From Pseudoalteromonas sp. 0303 (lineage in GTDB: Bacteria; Pseudomonadota; Gammaproteobacteria; Enterobacterales; Alteromonadaceae), in the NCBI RefSeq assembly GCF_013349995.1, contig NZ_JABVXF010000004.1, positions 124,001 through 188,000 of the forward strand: a DNA stretch of 64,000 nt. The letters run 5' to 3'. Each line of letters starts with the position of its first letter. Within the stretch, counting starts at the first letter, position 1. Under the pieces are notes generated by a model. It worked only from the letters and a program-made list of their open reading frames with translations, searched no databases and was not told the DNA's origin. Made by a program: the position numbers and the translations under genes. Below, piece after piece: positions 19,812-28,039 of this stretch.

Positions 19812-21286
19812 AACTGCGCCCCTTGCGATTTTTCATTTAATTGTTGTTGTACATATTGACGATCGCAGAAGTCGATTCGTTGGTCGCCAATAATTTGATA
19901 ATCTTCGTGGCCTTTGCCCGCAATTAGAATGACATCATCAGCCTCCGCTTGCGCAATGGCATAACTAATAGCCAGCGCGCGGTCTGCTTCACAATGTGCA
20001 CGTTCAGGCTGCTCAAGCCCCGCAACCACATCAGCAATAATTGTGTCGGGGTCTTCACTTCTTGGGTTATCGCTGGTGACAATAATATGGTCTGCATTAC
20101 CTTCAGCAGCTTTTGCCATCATCGGGCGCTTGCCTTTATCACGGTCACCACCACAGCCAAACACACAGCTGACGCCACCTGGAACATGTTTTTGCAATGC
20201 TTGTAATGCCAGAGCTAACGCGTCAGGTGTATGAGCATAGTCAACAATACAAGTCGGTTGACCTGGCGCACTAAATGCCTGCATGCGCCCAGCAACAGGC
20301 TGCAATGATTTACACCCTTCAACGAGTAAATCAAGTGGGTAACCCATACCTAATAAAGTGGCCATTGCAGCAGCTAAATTATATAAGTTGAATTCGCCAA
20401 ACAGTGTGCAATTAACTTCAGCCTGCCCCCAACTGGTATCGAACTTCGCCGATATACCGGTATTATCATATGTTACATCGCTGAAATACACAAAGCGTGC
20501 ATTTTCAGGTGTTAGGTTTTTATGGCCGTAACAAATTAGGTTATTGAAGTCGTATTTTTCTAACCACGCTTCAACTTGAGCATCATCTTGATTAAGCACC
20601 ACAAGCTCAGGCATATGGTCACGCATTAACATCAACTTTGCATTGCCGTAAGCATCCATAGTGCCATGATAATCTAAGTGGTCACGAGACAGGTTGGTAA
20701 ATACTGCCGCTTTAAATTTACACTGTTCTACACGTTGCTGTACTAAGCCATGAGAAGAGACTTCCATTGCCACAACATCATGCTGCTCTGCTACAAGTTC
20801 AGATAAAATACGCTGTAAATCAACGCTCGATGGTGTGGTGTTTGCAAGCTCAGTCAGGTTATCTGGGTGCCCATAACCGAGCGTACCAATCACAGCCGAA
20901 CGTTTATGACAATGCTGTGCTAAATGCGCGATCATCGCTGTGGTCGTTGACTTGCCATTGGTGCCTGTCACACCCACTAAATCCAACTGTTTTGATGGTT
21001 GCTGGTAAAAAGCAGCTGCAAGTGCAGGCAGCTTTTTCGCTAAATCGGTTACTAAATAAAGTGGTTCAAACTCACTTTCGAACTCACATAAACGGTCAGC
21101 AATAACTGCCACCGCACCATTTTCAATGGCTTTTTCAATAAACTGTCCACCATCAAGCTGATGACCTTTTATAGCGACAAACACATCGCCAGCTTTTACA
21201 TCTCGACTATCAAGACGTAGTTGATTGACCACTAAACTATTGGCCTCAACATCAATATGATTAAGAATCGGTTTTAAATCACGCAT
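19808..21286 (-). CDS. murE: UDP-MurNAc-L-Ala-D-Glu--meso-diaminopimelate ligase MurE
   Basis: MurE adds the third stem-peptide residue. The 492-residue protein has the ATP loop GVTGTNGKSTTT, EVSSHGLVQ, NLSRDHLDYHG and, decisive for substrate, the DNPRSEDP motif that marks meso-diaminopimelate rather than lysine enzymes. This agrees with a Gram-negative cell wall. The start codon overlaps the ftsI end by eight bases. Confidence 0.97.
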   Translation of the reverse strand: MRDLKPILNHIDVEANSLVVNQLRLDSRDVKAGDVFVAIKGHQLDGGQFIEKAIENGAVAVIADRLCEFESEFEPLYLVTDLAKKLPALAAAFYQQPSKQLDLVGVTGTNGKSTTTAMIAHLAQHCHKRSAVIGTLGYGHPDNLTELANTTPSSVDLQRILSELVAEQHDVVAMEVSSHGLVQQRVEQCKFKAAVFTNLSRDHLDYHGTMDAYGNAKLMLMRDHMPELVVLNQDDAQVEAWLEKYDFNNLICYGHKNLTPENARFVYFSDVTYDNTGISAKFDTSWGQAEVNCTLFGEFNLYNLAAAMATLLGMGYPLDLLVEGCKSLQPVAGRMQAFSAPGQPTCIVDYAHTPDALALALQALQKHVPGGVSCVFGCGGDRDKGKRPMMAKAAEGNADHIIVTSDNPRSEDPDTIIADVVAGLEQPERAHCEADRALAISYAIAQAEADDVILIAGKGHEDYQIIGDQRIDFCDRQYVQQQLNEKSQGAQL

Positions 21287-23096
21287 CGTTATCTTTGCCT
21301 TCTACGTACGCAACCGCATCTTTGTCCGGTGCTACGTTTAGAATTCTTAAGGCATTGGAGACAATCTCTGCAAATGCAGGACCTGCCGTCGCACCGCCGT
21401 AATAAACATCTCCACCCGGTTCATTAATCAATACAACTACCGCCAAGCGTGGGTTGCTTGCAGGTGCGATACCAGCAAAATAACCAACGTATTCGTCACC
21501 GTAACCACCTACCGCGGCTTTTTTAGAGGTACCTGTTTTACCTGCAGCACGATAACCATCAACGTGAACTTTTTGTGCAGTTCCACCTTTCTCAAACACG
21601 CTTTCCATCATGTGAACAACAGCTTCAACATCTTTTTGTTGAAAAACGCGTTCGCCTTCAGGTACCGACTCTTGCTTCAGCACAGTTAATGGGCGCATAA
21701 CACCGCCAGAACCTAACATGGCATAAAATCGCGCCATTTGTGCGGTGCTAACAGCGAGATTATAGCCAAATGATAGTGCAGCAATTTCATGATCTGACCA
21801 GCGGCGATTTGGGTAAAATAAACCACTGCTTTCACCAACCATGCCCGTGCCACTATCACTACCAAAACCAACTTTTTCATAAAGACTTACAAAGTAGTCT
21901 TTTGGTAGCTCTTGGCTCACTTTTGTAACACCCATATTACTGGAATACTTTAAGATCTCTCTTAACGTCATCTCACCATGGTTACGAGTATCTTGCACAA
22001 GGCTTCCGCCTACTCGCATCCAGCCTGGGTATGTATCAACAATAGAATCCGGTTGAATTGTGCCGTAGTCTAAACCAGCTAAAATGGCTAGCGGCTTAAC
22101 AGTTGAGCCAGGCTCAAATAAATCAGTAATTGCACGGTTACGACGCTTATGTGGTGCGGCATCATTAAGGTTGTTTGGGTTAAACGATGGGCTATTTACC
22201 ATGGCTAACACTTCACCGGTTTTAACATCCACAACCATAGCTGAACCTGAGGTCGCTTTGTACGATAGCACCGCTGATTTCACCGCTTTATATGCAATTG
22301 CTTGAATACGTTGGTCGATACTTAAATGAATATTCTCTGGCTCTACACGTTCTCTTTCATCAAGTACTTCTACTTCACGACCTTGAGCATCTTTTCGGAT
22401 AGTACGTTGCCCTTCTACACCGGTTAACGATTTCTCATATAGCTTTTCAATGCCTTCAATACCATGACCATCAATATTAGTGAAGCCAATAACATGAGCA
22501 GTTACTTCACCTGCTGGGTAATAACGTTTTGATTCATCGAGCAAATGGATGCCTGGTAAGCGAAGATCACCAATGTAGTTAGCTACAGCAGGAGTAACCT
22601 GACGTTTTAAATAAACAAACCGACGCTTTGGGTTGTCACGAAGGCGAGAGTTAATTTTACTAGGGTCGATACGCAGCACATCGGCAAGCTCACGCCAACG
22701 AATATCGTTATTGTAGTAAGTGGCAATACGTTTATTTAATTCAGCGGTGTTTTCAGCAAGCGCTTGTTGATCCTCGCCGTTTTTACGGGCCTGACGTAGT
22801 ACCTTGCTGATCAGTGATTTATGTAGCGCTTTAGGATCGGCATACACACTCACCACAGGCACACTGACTGCCAACTCTTTACCATTGCGATCGAAGATCA
22901 TGCCACGCTGTACATGTTGTTTTTCAACTCGCACAGTACGTTTATCACTTTCTGAGCGCGCTTTGTCTGGCTCAATCACTTGTAAAAATGCGGCTCGCGC
23001 AACCAGCGACATGAATACTAAGAACACCACCGAGCACACCAGCGAAAAACGCCATGTGATTAAGGTGTTCGTTGGCTTTTTCCCTCTGCTTCTCAT
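21279..23096 (-). CDS. ftsI: Division transpeptidase FtsI (PBP3)
   Basis: FtsI cross-links septal peptidoglycan together with FtsW. The 605-residue class B penicillin-binding protein has a short cytoplasmic tail, one membrane helix (about residues 15-38), a pedestal domain (RGMIFDRNGKELAVS) and a transpeptidase domain with the active-site motif FEPGSTVKP (SxxK), YSSNMG (SxN) and AAGKTGTSKK (KTG). Length is close to that of E. coli FtsI (588). Its start overlaps the ftsL stop by four bases. Confidence 0.97.
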   Translation of the reverse strand: MRSRGKKPTNTLITWRFSLVCSVVFLVFMSLVARAAFLQVIEPDKARSESDKRTVRVEKQHVQRGMIFDRNGKELAVSVPVVSVYADPKALHKSLISKVLRQARKNGEDQQALAENTAELNKRIATYYNNDIRWRELADVLRIDPSKINSRLRDNPKRRFVYLKRQVTPAVANYIGDLRLPGIHLLDESKRYYPAGEVTAHVIGFTNIDGHGIEGIEKLYEKSLTGVEGQRTIRKDAQGREVEVLDERERVEPENIHLSIDQRIQAIAYKAVKSAVLSYKATSGSAMVVDVKTGEVLAMVNSPSFNPNNLNDAAPHKRRNRAITDLFEPGSTVKPLAILAGLDYGTIQPDSIVDTYPGWMRVGGSLVQDTRNHGEMTLREILKYSSNMGVTKVSQELPKDYFVSLYEKVGFGSDSGTGMVGESSGLFYPNRRWSDHEIAALSFGYNLAVSTAQMARFYAMLGSGGVMRPLTVLKQESVPEGERVFQQKDVEAVVHMMESVFEKGGTAQKVHVDGYRAAGKTGTSKKAAVGGYGDEYVGYFAGIAPASNPRLAVVVLINEPGGDVYYGGATAGPAFAEIVSNALRILNVAPDKDAVAYVEGKDNDA

Positions 23097-23419
23097 TGCA
23101 GTACCACCACCTGTTCATCTTTACTAGTTGGTCGTTTCATTTCTAATTGCATGGTTGCCACTTCTTCAATGCGCGCATGCTGAGAATAAAACTCTTCTTC
23201 TACAAGCAAGTAACGCCACTCAAGATCGAGTTCATCACGCTCTTGCAATAATTTATCTTGTTCTATCAATTGTTGACGCGCTAGATGCGTCACTTGAACC
23301 ACACTCAAGCTTGAAGCCAGAATCACAACCAACAAGGCCAAGGTCAGCTTATTAGCTCCTAGGCCTTTAAAAATCTCTACAAATAAATTAGGTTGGCGAT
23401 GTGTCGCTTTGGCTTTCAT
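23093..23419 (-). CDS. ftsL: Cell division protein FtsL
   Basis: FtsL is a small bitopic protein forming the FtsQLB complex. The 108-residue product has a cytoplasmic tail, one membrane helix (LTLALLVVILASSLSVVQV) and a periplasmic leucine-zipper-like coiled coil (QQLIEQDKLLQERDELDLE). Sequence conservation is weak in this family, but size, topology and position between rsmH and ftsI are diagnostic. Its ATG shares a base with the rsmH stop (TAATG) and it overlaps ftsI by four bases. Confidence 0.93.
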   Translation of the reverse strand: MKAKATHRQPNLFVEIFKGLGANKLTLALLVVILASSLSVVQVTHLARQQLIEQDKLLQERDELDLEWRYLLVEEEFYSQHARIEEVATMQLEMKRPTSKDEQVVVLQ

Positions 23420-24354
23420 TACAACCTCTGAGCAACCCTTAACACCGAACTACGTGAACGCGGATTTGCTTCTATTTCCGCCTTACTCGGCTTAATGGCT
23501 TTACCCACTGCCTTTAACGTCAGGTTTTTATTTATTTGTGCGTCAGTCAAAGGCAGACCTCTGGGTATCGCCTCTCCCTTACTCTGTTTTTTTATAAACT
23601 GCTTAACAATGCGATCTTCTAACGAGTGGAACGAAATAACGACTAGGCGCCCACCTGGTTTTAAAACGTCAACAGCGGCTTGCAATGCAGTTTGAATTTC
23701 TTCAAGTTCACTGTTGATATAAATACGGATCGCTTGGAATGTACGTGTAGCCGGGTGTTTGTGTTTATCTTTCACTGGCACCGCTTCATCGACCAAGTCA
23801 GCAAGCTGCTTAGTGCTTGTGATTGCAGTGTGCTCACGTGTTTCAATTATTTTATGAGCGATACGGCGACCAAACTTTTCTTCGCCGTAGGTTTTAATCA
23901 CATGGGTAATATCTTCAAGTTCAGCTTCAGCTAGCCATTGTGCAGCACTGCGACCACAGGTTGGGTCCATGCGCATATCAAGCGGGCCATCTTTCATAAA
24001 GCTAAAACCGCGTTCAGCATCATCAAGCTGTGGCGAAGAAACACCGATATCTAACAAAATACCGTCAACTTTACCGATTAAATCGTTATCTTCAGCAACT
24101 GTTTTAAGGTTTGAAAAACGAGTGTGGGCAATCGAAAAACGTGCATCATCTGCGAATTTCTCGGCAGCTTTAATAGCTTGTGGATCTTGGTCAATTGCTT
24201 GTAAGCGACCTTCCTCACCTAAACGCGCAAGAATTTGTCCAGAGTGCCCACCGCGACCAAATGTGCCATCCATGTAAATGCCTTCGGGTTTAATATCCAA
24301 AGCATCTATGGTTTCGTCCATCAGTACAGAGACATGTTCAAATTGCGCTGTCAT
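23419..24354 (-). CDS. rsmH: 16S rRNA m4C1402 methyltransferase RsmH (MraW)
   Basis: RsmH methylates N4 of C1402 in 16S rRNA, complementing RsmI, which methylates the ribose of the same nucleotide and is also encoded in this window (57920-58777). The 311-residue protein has the SAM loop [10 protein letters not shown], the [13 protein letters not shown] block, GPLDMRMD and [13 protein letters not shown]. It starts 30 bases after mraZ. Confidence 0.97.
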   Translation of the reverse strand: MTAQFEHVSVLMDETIDALDIKPEGIYMDGTFGRGGHSGQILARLGEEGRLQAIDQDPQAIKAAEKFADDARFSIAHTRFSNLKTVAEDNDLIGKVDGILLDIGVSSPQLDDAERGFSFMKDGPLDMRMDPTCGRSAAQWLAEAELEDITHVIKTYGEEKFGRRIAHKIIETREHTAITSTKQLADLVDEAVPVKDKHKHPATRTFQAIRIYINSELEEIQTALQAAVDVLKPGGRLVVISFHSLEDRIVKQFIKKQSKGEAIPRGLPLTDAQINKNLTLKAVGKAIKPSKAEIEANPRSRSSVLRVAQRL

Positions 24355-24384
24355 TAGCTATTTTTTGCCTTTTTATTATTGTGG

Positions 24385-24843
24385 TTAGAGTGAGAAATTA
24401 TCGAACTCAGGATTCGCCTCAAAATCGCCTAGGCGTTCAATTTCAGTATCTTGGCGCATTTGTTCATGCCAACGATCTTCATCCCAAATTTCAAACTTGT
24501 TCATCAAGCCAACCAACATGATTTTTTTTCCAAGTTCTGCATGTGCGCGTAACGACGGCGCCAGCAAAATTCGGCCATTTTTATCTAGTTGATACTCTGT
24601 AGCGTTACCGAGCAGCATACGTTGCATACGGCGAGCGCGTGGATTCATGTTCGAAATCTTTAATAATCGTTCTTCAATTTCGAGCCATTCTGCTAGCGGG
24701 TATAACCACAAACAAGGTTCATTTAAGGCCACAGTGCAGATAACCGTTCCCTGATCTTCAGACAAGATCGCATCTCGGTACTTAGTCGGTACCGCAAAGC
24801 GTCCTTTATCATCCAAACTCAGAGAGCTCGCACCCCGAAACAT
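24385..24843 (-). CDS. mraZ: Transcriptional regulator MraZ
   Basis: MraZ is the conserved first gene of the dcw cluster and binds its own promoter. The 152-residue protein has two AbrB/SpoVT-type half domains: FRGASSLSLDDKGRFAVPTKYR at the start (first half) and YQLDKNGRILLAPSLRAHAEL in the second half, each with the typical DxxGRxxxP/A signature. Five 10-bp-phased repeats lie 48-91 bases upstream of the start codon and are the likely operator (see 24891-24934). MraZ acts as a ring-shaped DNA-binding oligomer in other bacteria. Confidence 0.96.
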   Translation of the reverse strand: MFRGASSLSLDDKGRFAVPTKYRDAILSEDQGTVICTVALNEPCLWLYPLAEWLEIEERLLKISNMNPRARRMQRMLLGNATEYQLDKNGRILLAPSLRAHAELGKKIMLVGLMNKFEIWDEDRWHEQMRQDTEIERLGDFEANPEFDNFSL

Positions 24844-24890
24844 AACTTGCCTTAAAAATAGGTTGTTAATCGTTAATGATTATTTCCGAT

Positions 24891-24934
24891 CCAGTTTGAT
24901 CCACTAAAAACCACTTTTTACCACAGTGCTCCAG
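24891..24934 (-). promoter_or_regulatory. MraZ operator: five 10-bp-phased GTGG/CTGG repeats
   Basis: On the plus strand CCA(C/G) occurs at 24891, 24901, 24911, 24921 and 24931, exactly every 10 bases. Read towards mraZ the units are CTGGAGCACT, GTGGTAAAAA, GTGGTTTTTA, GTGGATCAAA and CTGGATCGGA. MraZ is known from E. coli and mycoplasmas to bind direct repeats with a 10-nt period (TGGGN plus 5 nt, or AAAGTGK plus 3 nt). The array overlaps the -10 region and the expected start of transcription, which fits repression. Confidence 0.8.
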
Positions 24935-24962
24935 TTTAGGGCTTGACAAGCCATTTTGTCAA
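24933..24962 (-). promoter_or_regulatory. Candidate mraZ promoter
   Basis: A perfect -35 TTGACA (24962 to 24957) is followed after 18 bases by TAAACT (24938 to 24933), four of six matches to the -10 consensus. The -35 lies in an inverted repeat CTTGACAA/TTGTCAAG (24942-24963). The placement upstream of, and overlapping, the MraZ repeats supports the call. Confidence 0.6.
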
Positions 24963-25302
24963 GTAAGCAGATCATCATAAGCGCCTTGTGAAGCCAGAAA
25001 AAATAAGGCCTCAAGCAAAGCCTATGAATTACGTGGGAAAAAGTGGAAAACATCGAAAAAAAATATTTTTTCAATTTTCTTGGCGATGTATTAGGGAAAA
25101 TGGTTAATGAATAACCAATGAATAATTACAAAATTATCGAATGTTGTAATTTTTACTTAATCACCCTGCAAGAGTTACGGGAAACCTCTAATTATCGCCA
25201 TTTAAATATATCTAACACATTGAAATTTAATGATTTCACCATTTGGTATGAAGGTTGCGATAGGTTAGCTACCAATTAAATGGCAATTTTTAAGGAATGA
25301 TT
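24963..25302. other. A+T-rich divergent intergenic region between mraZ and the yqjD-like operon
   Basis: No coding frame is evident. It holds a plus-strand pair of GTGG boxes spaced 10 bases (25033 and 25043), and two inverted repeats, TGGTTA/TAACCA (25101-25117) and AATTACAA/TTGTAATT (25124-25151), which could be operators for the rightward operon. No convincing -35/-10 pair was found for that operon. Confidence 0.5.
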
Positions 25303-25644
25303 ATGACTACCGCAACTTCAAAATCGAACTCAAGCACACAAACTAATAGCAGTGCAAACTCGAACGCGGCTCAAGTAGAGGCGCCATTCACAGAAAAAGC
25401 AACTGAAGCAGCACATCACGCTGTTGATGCACTTTCAACTCGTGCAGCAAGTGCTGAACATAGTGTTCGCCAAGGCGCATCGAGCTCTGCTCAAACGCTT
25501 TCTGAAAAGCAAGCTGTAGCACGCGCTAAAATTAATGAGTACAGTGGTAAAACTCGTAAGCTTGCATCAGAAAACCCACTTGCAACAGCAGGTATTGCCT
25601 TTGCTGCAGGCATGTTAGTAACTGCTCTTATTCGTCGTAAGTAA
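25303..25644 (+). CDS. YqjD/ElaB family (DUF883) membrane-anchored protein
   Basis: The 113-residue protein has a low-complexity Ser/Thr/Asn-rich N-terminus, a long helical, probably coiled-coil middle (EKATEAAHHAVDALSTRAAS...) and a C-terminal helix ENPLATAGIAFAAGMLVTAL ending in RRK. This is the plan of YqjD/ElaB/YgaM proteins, inner-membrane tail-anchored proteins that bind ribosomes in stationary-phase E. coli. Start at ATG 25303, six bases from AAGGA; the ATG at 25297 directly abuts that site and is unlikely. It leads a three-gene operon with a YqjE-like protein. The ribosome role is inferred from the family. Confidence 0.75.
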   Translation: MTTATSKSNSSTQTNSSANSNAAQVEAPFTEKATEAAHHAVDALSTRAASAEHSVRQGASSSAQTLSEKQAVARAKINEYSGKTRKLASENPLATAGIAFAAGMLVTALIRRK

Positions 25645-25649
25645 TTGTT

Positions 25650-26096
25650 ATGCAGTCTTCTCAATCTACAGATGAGAAAACGCAAGATGCCACTGAACAG
25701 CCGTTAAACGCTGATCAGTGGCAAGATCATCTTGCTAAATTATCTGATTACGGCAAACAGCTATACATTGACTACCGCAAACAAACTGGAACTTGCAAAC
25801 AACTTGCAGCTGCTGAGTGGCGCTTATCAACACGCTCACTCGCCTTAACGATAATCTTACTCGTCTGTTTTGCAGGCGGCTTGGTGCTACTTTGGGCTGG
25901 TCTACTTGCTACTGTCGGTATCGCAATATTTAGCTTTAGCCAATCATTGTGGTTAGCCGCTATTTCACTGATTGCATTACAACTGCTATGCCTTGCATGG
26001 CTTTGGAAAAATATTGGTTATGTAAGTAGTAAGATAGGCTTTGATCACACGCTAAAAAGCGTTCGTCAATTATTTAATATTAATAAGGATAAATGA
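25650..26096 (+). CDS. YqjE-like (DUF1469, phage-holin-superfamily) membrane protein
   Basis: The 148-residue protein has a charged N-terminal part (QWQDHLAKLSDYGKQLYIDYRK), then two membrane helices (LALTIILLVCFAGGLVLLWA and LWLAAISLIALQLLCLAWLW) separated by a short turn, and a basic tail. Size, topology and position immediately after a YqjD-type gene match the yqjD-yqjE pair of enterobacteria. Molecular function is not known for the family. It overlaps the next gene. Confidence 0.7.
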   Translation: MQSSQSTDEKTQDATEQPLNADQWQDHLAKLSDYGKQLYIDYRKQTGTCKQLAAAEWRLSTRSLALTIILLVCFAGGLVLLWAGLLATVGIAIFSFSQSLWLAAISLIALQLLCLAWLWKNIGYVSSKIGFDHTLKSVRQLFNINKDK

Positions 26097-26353
26097 TGTT
26101 AATTGATTATTTTATTAATAAACCACAGCACAGAGTGACTGAACTAAGCCAACAAATGGATCTACAAGATGAGCTTAAACGTCAACACCATCAAGCATTC
26201 AAATACCGTTTAAAACGCTTTGCAGTAAGTAAAGTAGGTATTGCCAGTGCCTTCACTGCGGGAATGGGCTACGAAGCACTTAATAACTCAGACCACAAAG
26301 ACGGTAAATTGAAACAAGTCAGCCGCTTCAGCTGGTTACTGCGTTTGTTGTGA
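26096..26353 (+). CDS. Small hypothetical protein in yqjDE-like operon (YqjK position)
   Basis: I do not recognise this 85-residue basic protein, though it occupies the place of yqjK in the E. coli yqjDEK operon. It has an amphipathic, Gln/Lys-rich middle (LQDELKRQHHQAFKYRLKRF) and a short weakly hydrophobic stretch (KVGIASAFTAGMGYEAL) that is probably too short and polar to be a full membrane helix. The start is ATG 26096 (AGGA six bases upstream); the ATG at 26093 directly before it overlaps the previous stop by three bases and is the alternative. Its translation is coupled to the YqjE-like gene. Confidence 0.6.
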   Translation: MLIDYFINKPQHRVTELSQQMDLQDELKRQHHQAFKYRLKRFAVSKVGIASAFTAGMGYEALNNSDHKDGKLKQVSRFSWLLRLL

Positions 26354-26442
26354 TCTTTATCATGTAATGTTTGCTTTTTACTTCTCTTTGCCAGCTGTTT
26401 TCATTACCTTAAACACAAACGAGCAATTTGTGAGAATGTAAG

Positions 26443-27018
26443 GTGAAAAAAAGGATTGTATTAACAGGCGGCCCTGGCGGTGGTAAAACAACAGCCATCG
26501 ATTTATTAAGACGTGAGTTTTCAAAACAAATTGTCGTGGTGCCAGAGTCTGCGACCATGCTGTTCAGCGGTGGTATAGAACGTGGTGATGCACCTCACCT
26601 TATAAAAGCTCACCAACAAGCTATCTTCAGCTTACAAAAACACCTTGAACATATTCAGCGAACCATGCACCCAGAACGATTAATGCTTTGCGATCGTGGT
26701 AGTTTAGATGGGCTTGCCTATTGGCCCGGTGAGCAAGATGAGTTTTTTCAGTGTTTAAACACCAGCCTAGAAATCGAACTTAACCAGTATGATGCAGTGA
26801 TCTTTTTTGAAACAGCTGCTAAGTCTGGGCAAAGTATTCATTCTAATAACCCTGTAAGAAACGAATCTGATCAGCAAGCTATTTTGCTTGATGACAAACT
26901 ACAAGCTGTTTGGTCACAGCACCCTAATTTTAATTTAGTGAAAAGTTCAGAGTCATTTATTCAAAAGGTGATGTTTGGCATCGACACTATCCGCAAGGTC
27001 ATGGATAGTTATAACTAA
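26443..27018 (+). CDS. AAA-type P-loop ATPase/kinase-like protein
   Basis: The 191-residue cytoplasmic protein begins with a Walker A motif almost at its N-terminus (LTGGPGGGKTTAIDLL, lysine at about residue 15), followed by VVVPESATMLFSGG and a Walker B-like LMLCDRGSLDGLAYW. This resembles the AAA_28 group, relatives of nucleoside and nicotinamide riboside kinases (NadR C-terminal domain), in which DRG binds substrate or metal. The start is GTG. Substrate unknown; kinase activity is inference. It is monocistronic between the yqjD-like operon and the convergent yqjG-like gene. Confidence 0.65.
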   Translation: MKKRIVLTGGPGGGKTTAIDLLRREFSKQIVVVPESATMLFSGGIERGDAPHLIKAHQQAIFSLQKHLEHIQRTMHPERLMLCDRGSLDGLAYWPGEQDEFFQCLNTSLEIELNQYDAVIFFETAAKSGQSIHSNNPVRNESDQQAILLDDKLQAVWSQHPNFNLVKSSESFIQKVMFGIDTIRKVMDSYN

Positions 27019-27049
27019 CAGCTTAATAAGTCATTAAACTGTTAGTTAT
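27011..27049. terminator. Hairpin between convergent genes
   Basis: An 11-bp perfect inverted repeat (ATAACTAACAG / CTGTTAGTTAT) with a 17-nt loop contains the stop codon of the ATPase gene and lies just before the end of the convergent gene. There is no good T tract, so it may rather block read-through or RNA decay. Confidence 0.4.
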
Positions 27050-27058
27050 CAGAGTCTA

Positions 27059-28030
27059 TTAACCACGATTATGTGGTCGAGCGTAGTCTATATCAGGCCC
27101 TTTTGGCACAACTTGAGTTGGGTTGATCATGGTGTGGCTAAAATAGTAATGACGTTTTATATGATAAAAATCAACGGTCTTACTTACACCTTCAATTTGA
27201 TATAACTCACGTAAATAGTTGCTGATCGCCGGATAGCTCTCAATAGTACGCAAATTACATTTAAAGTGGCCCACATAAACACTGTCGAAGCGAATTAAAG
27301 TGGTAAATAAACGCCAGTCGGCCTCTGTCAGTGTCTCACCCACTAAATAACGATTAGCTGTTAAGCGTTGCTCAATCTTATCTAGAGCGGCAAAGAGATC
27401 ATCAAAGGCTTCCGTGTAAGCTTCTTGCGTTGTCGCAAAGCCTGCACGATACACCCCATTATTAATGTTGTGATAAACAAACTCATTAACTTCATCAATT
27501 TCAGAACGTAACAATTGCGGATAAAAGTCGCGTTCATTACCTGTTAGGGCATTAAACGCGCAATTAAACATTCTGATAATTTCAGCAGATTCGTTGCTAA
27601 CAATACGCTGCGTTTTTTTATCCCAAAGCACGGGAACCGTAACACGACCTGAATAATCGGCTTTGTTACGCGTATAAATCTGATGCATAAATTCGCTATC
27701 GAAAAGTGCATCACCGGTGCTGTGATTGTCTTTATCAAAGGTCCAGCCATGCTCTAGCATGTCAGGACTTACAACCGACACACTGATATAATCTTCAAGG
27801 CCTTTTAAATGGCGGAAAATCAAAGTGCGATGAGCCCAAGGGCAAGCTAAAGAGACATAAAGATGGTAACGATCTTTCTCAGCTTTAAAGCCCGCATCAC
27901 CACTTTGCCCTGCACTGCCATCTTCGGTAACCCAGTTACGTAACTGGGCTGCCTCACGTTTGAACTCACCTTGATTGTTATCGGTGTCGTACCATTTATC
28001 TTGCCATTGACCATTTACTAGTAATCCCAC
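27059..28030 (-). CDS. yqjG: Glutathionyl-hydroquinone reductase (YqjG/Xi-class GST)
   Basis: The enzyme reduces glutathionyl-hydroquinones with glutathione, releasing hydroquinone and GSSG. The 323-residue protein has an extended N-terminus (VNGQWQDKWYDT), the catalytic cysteine motif SLACPWAHRTLIFR (near residue 63), and a C-terminal GST helical domain with the Tyr-rich block typical of the Xi class (RYLVGETLTEADWRLFTTL). The start is GTG with a near-perfect GGAGG site. In E. coli, yqjG also lies just downstream of yqjDEK, although here it is on the opposite strand, and yhaK-type pirins lie nearby; the pirin gene here is nine bases upstream and probably co-transcribed. Confidence 0.92.
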   Translation of the reverse strand: MGLLVNGQWQDKWYDTDNNQGEFKREAAQLRNWVTEDGSAGQSGDAGFKAEKDRYHLYVSLACPWAHRTLIFRHLKGLEDYISVSVVSPDMLEHGWTFDKDNHSTGDALFDSEFMHQIYTRNKADYSGRVTVPVLWDKKTQRIVSNESAEIIRMFNCAFNALTGNERDFYPQLLRSEIDEVNEFVYHNINNGVYRAGFATTQEAYTEAFDDLFAALDKIEQRLTANRYLVGETLTEADWRLFTTLIRFDSVYVGHFKCNLRTIESYPAISNYLRELYQIEGVSKTVDFYHIKRHYYFSHTMINPTQVVPKGPDIDYARPHNRG

Positions 28031-28039
28031 AATAACCTC

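Noticed and set aside
27011..27049. Regulatory operator for yqjG-like gene
   Set aside because: The inverted repeat lies at the 3' ends of two convergent genes, so a role in RNA 3' end formation is more likely.
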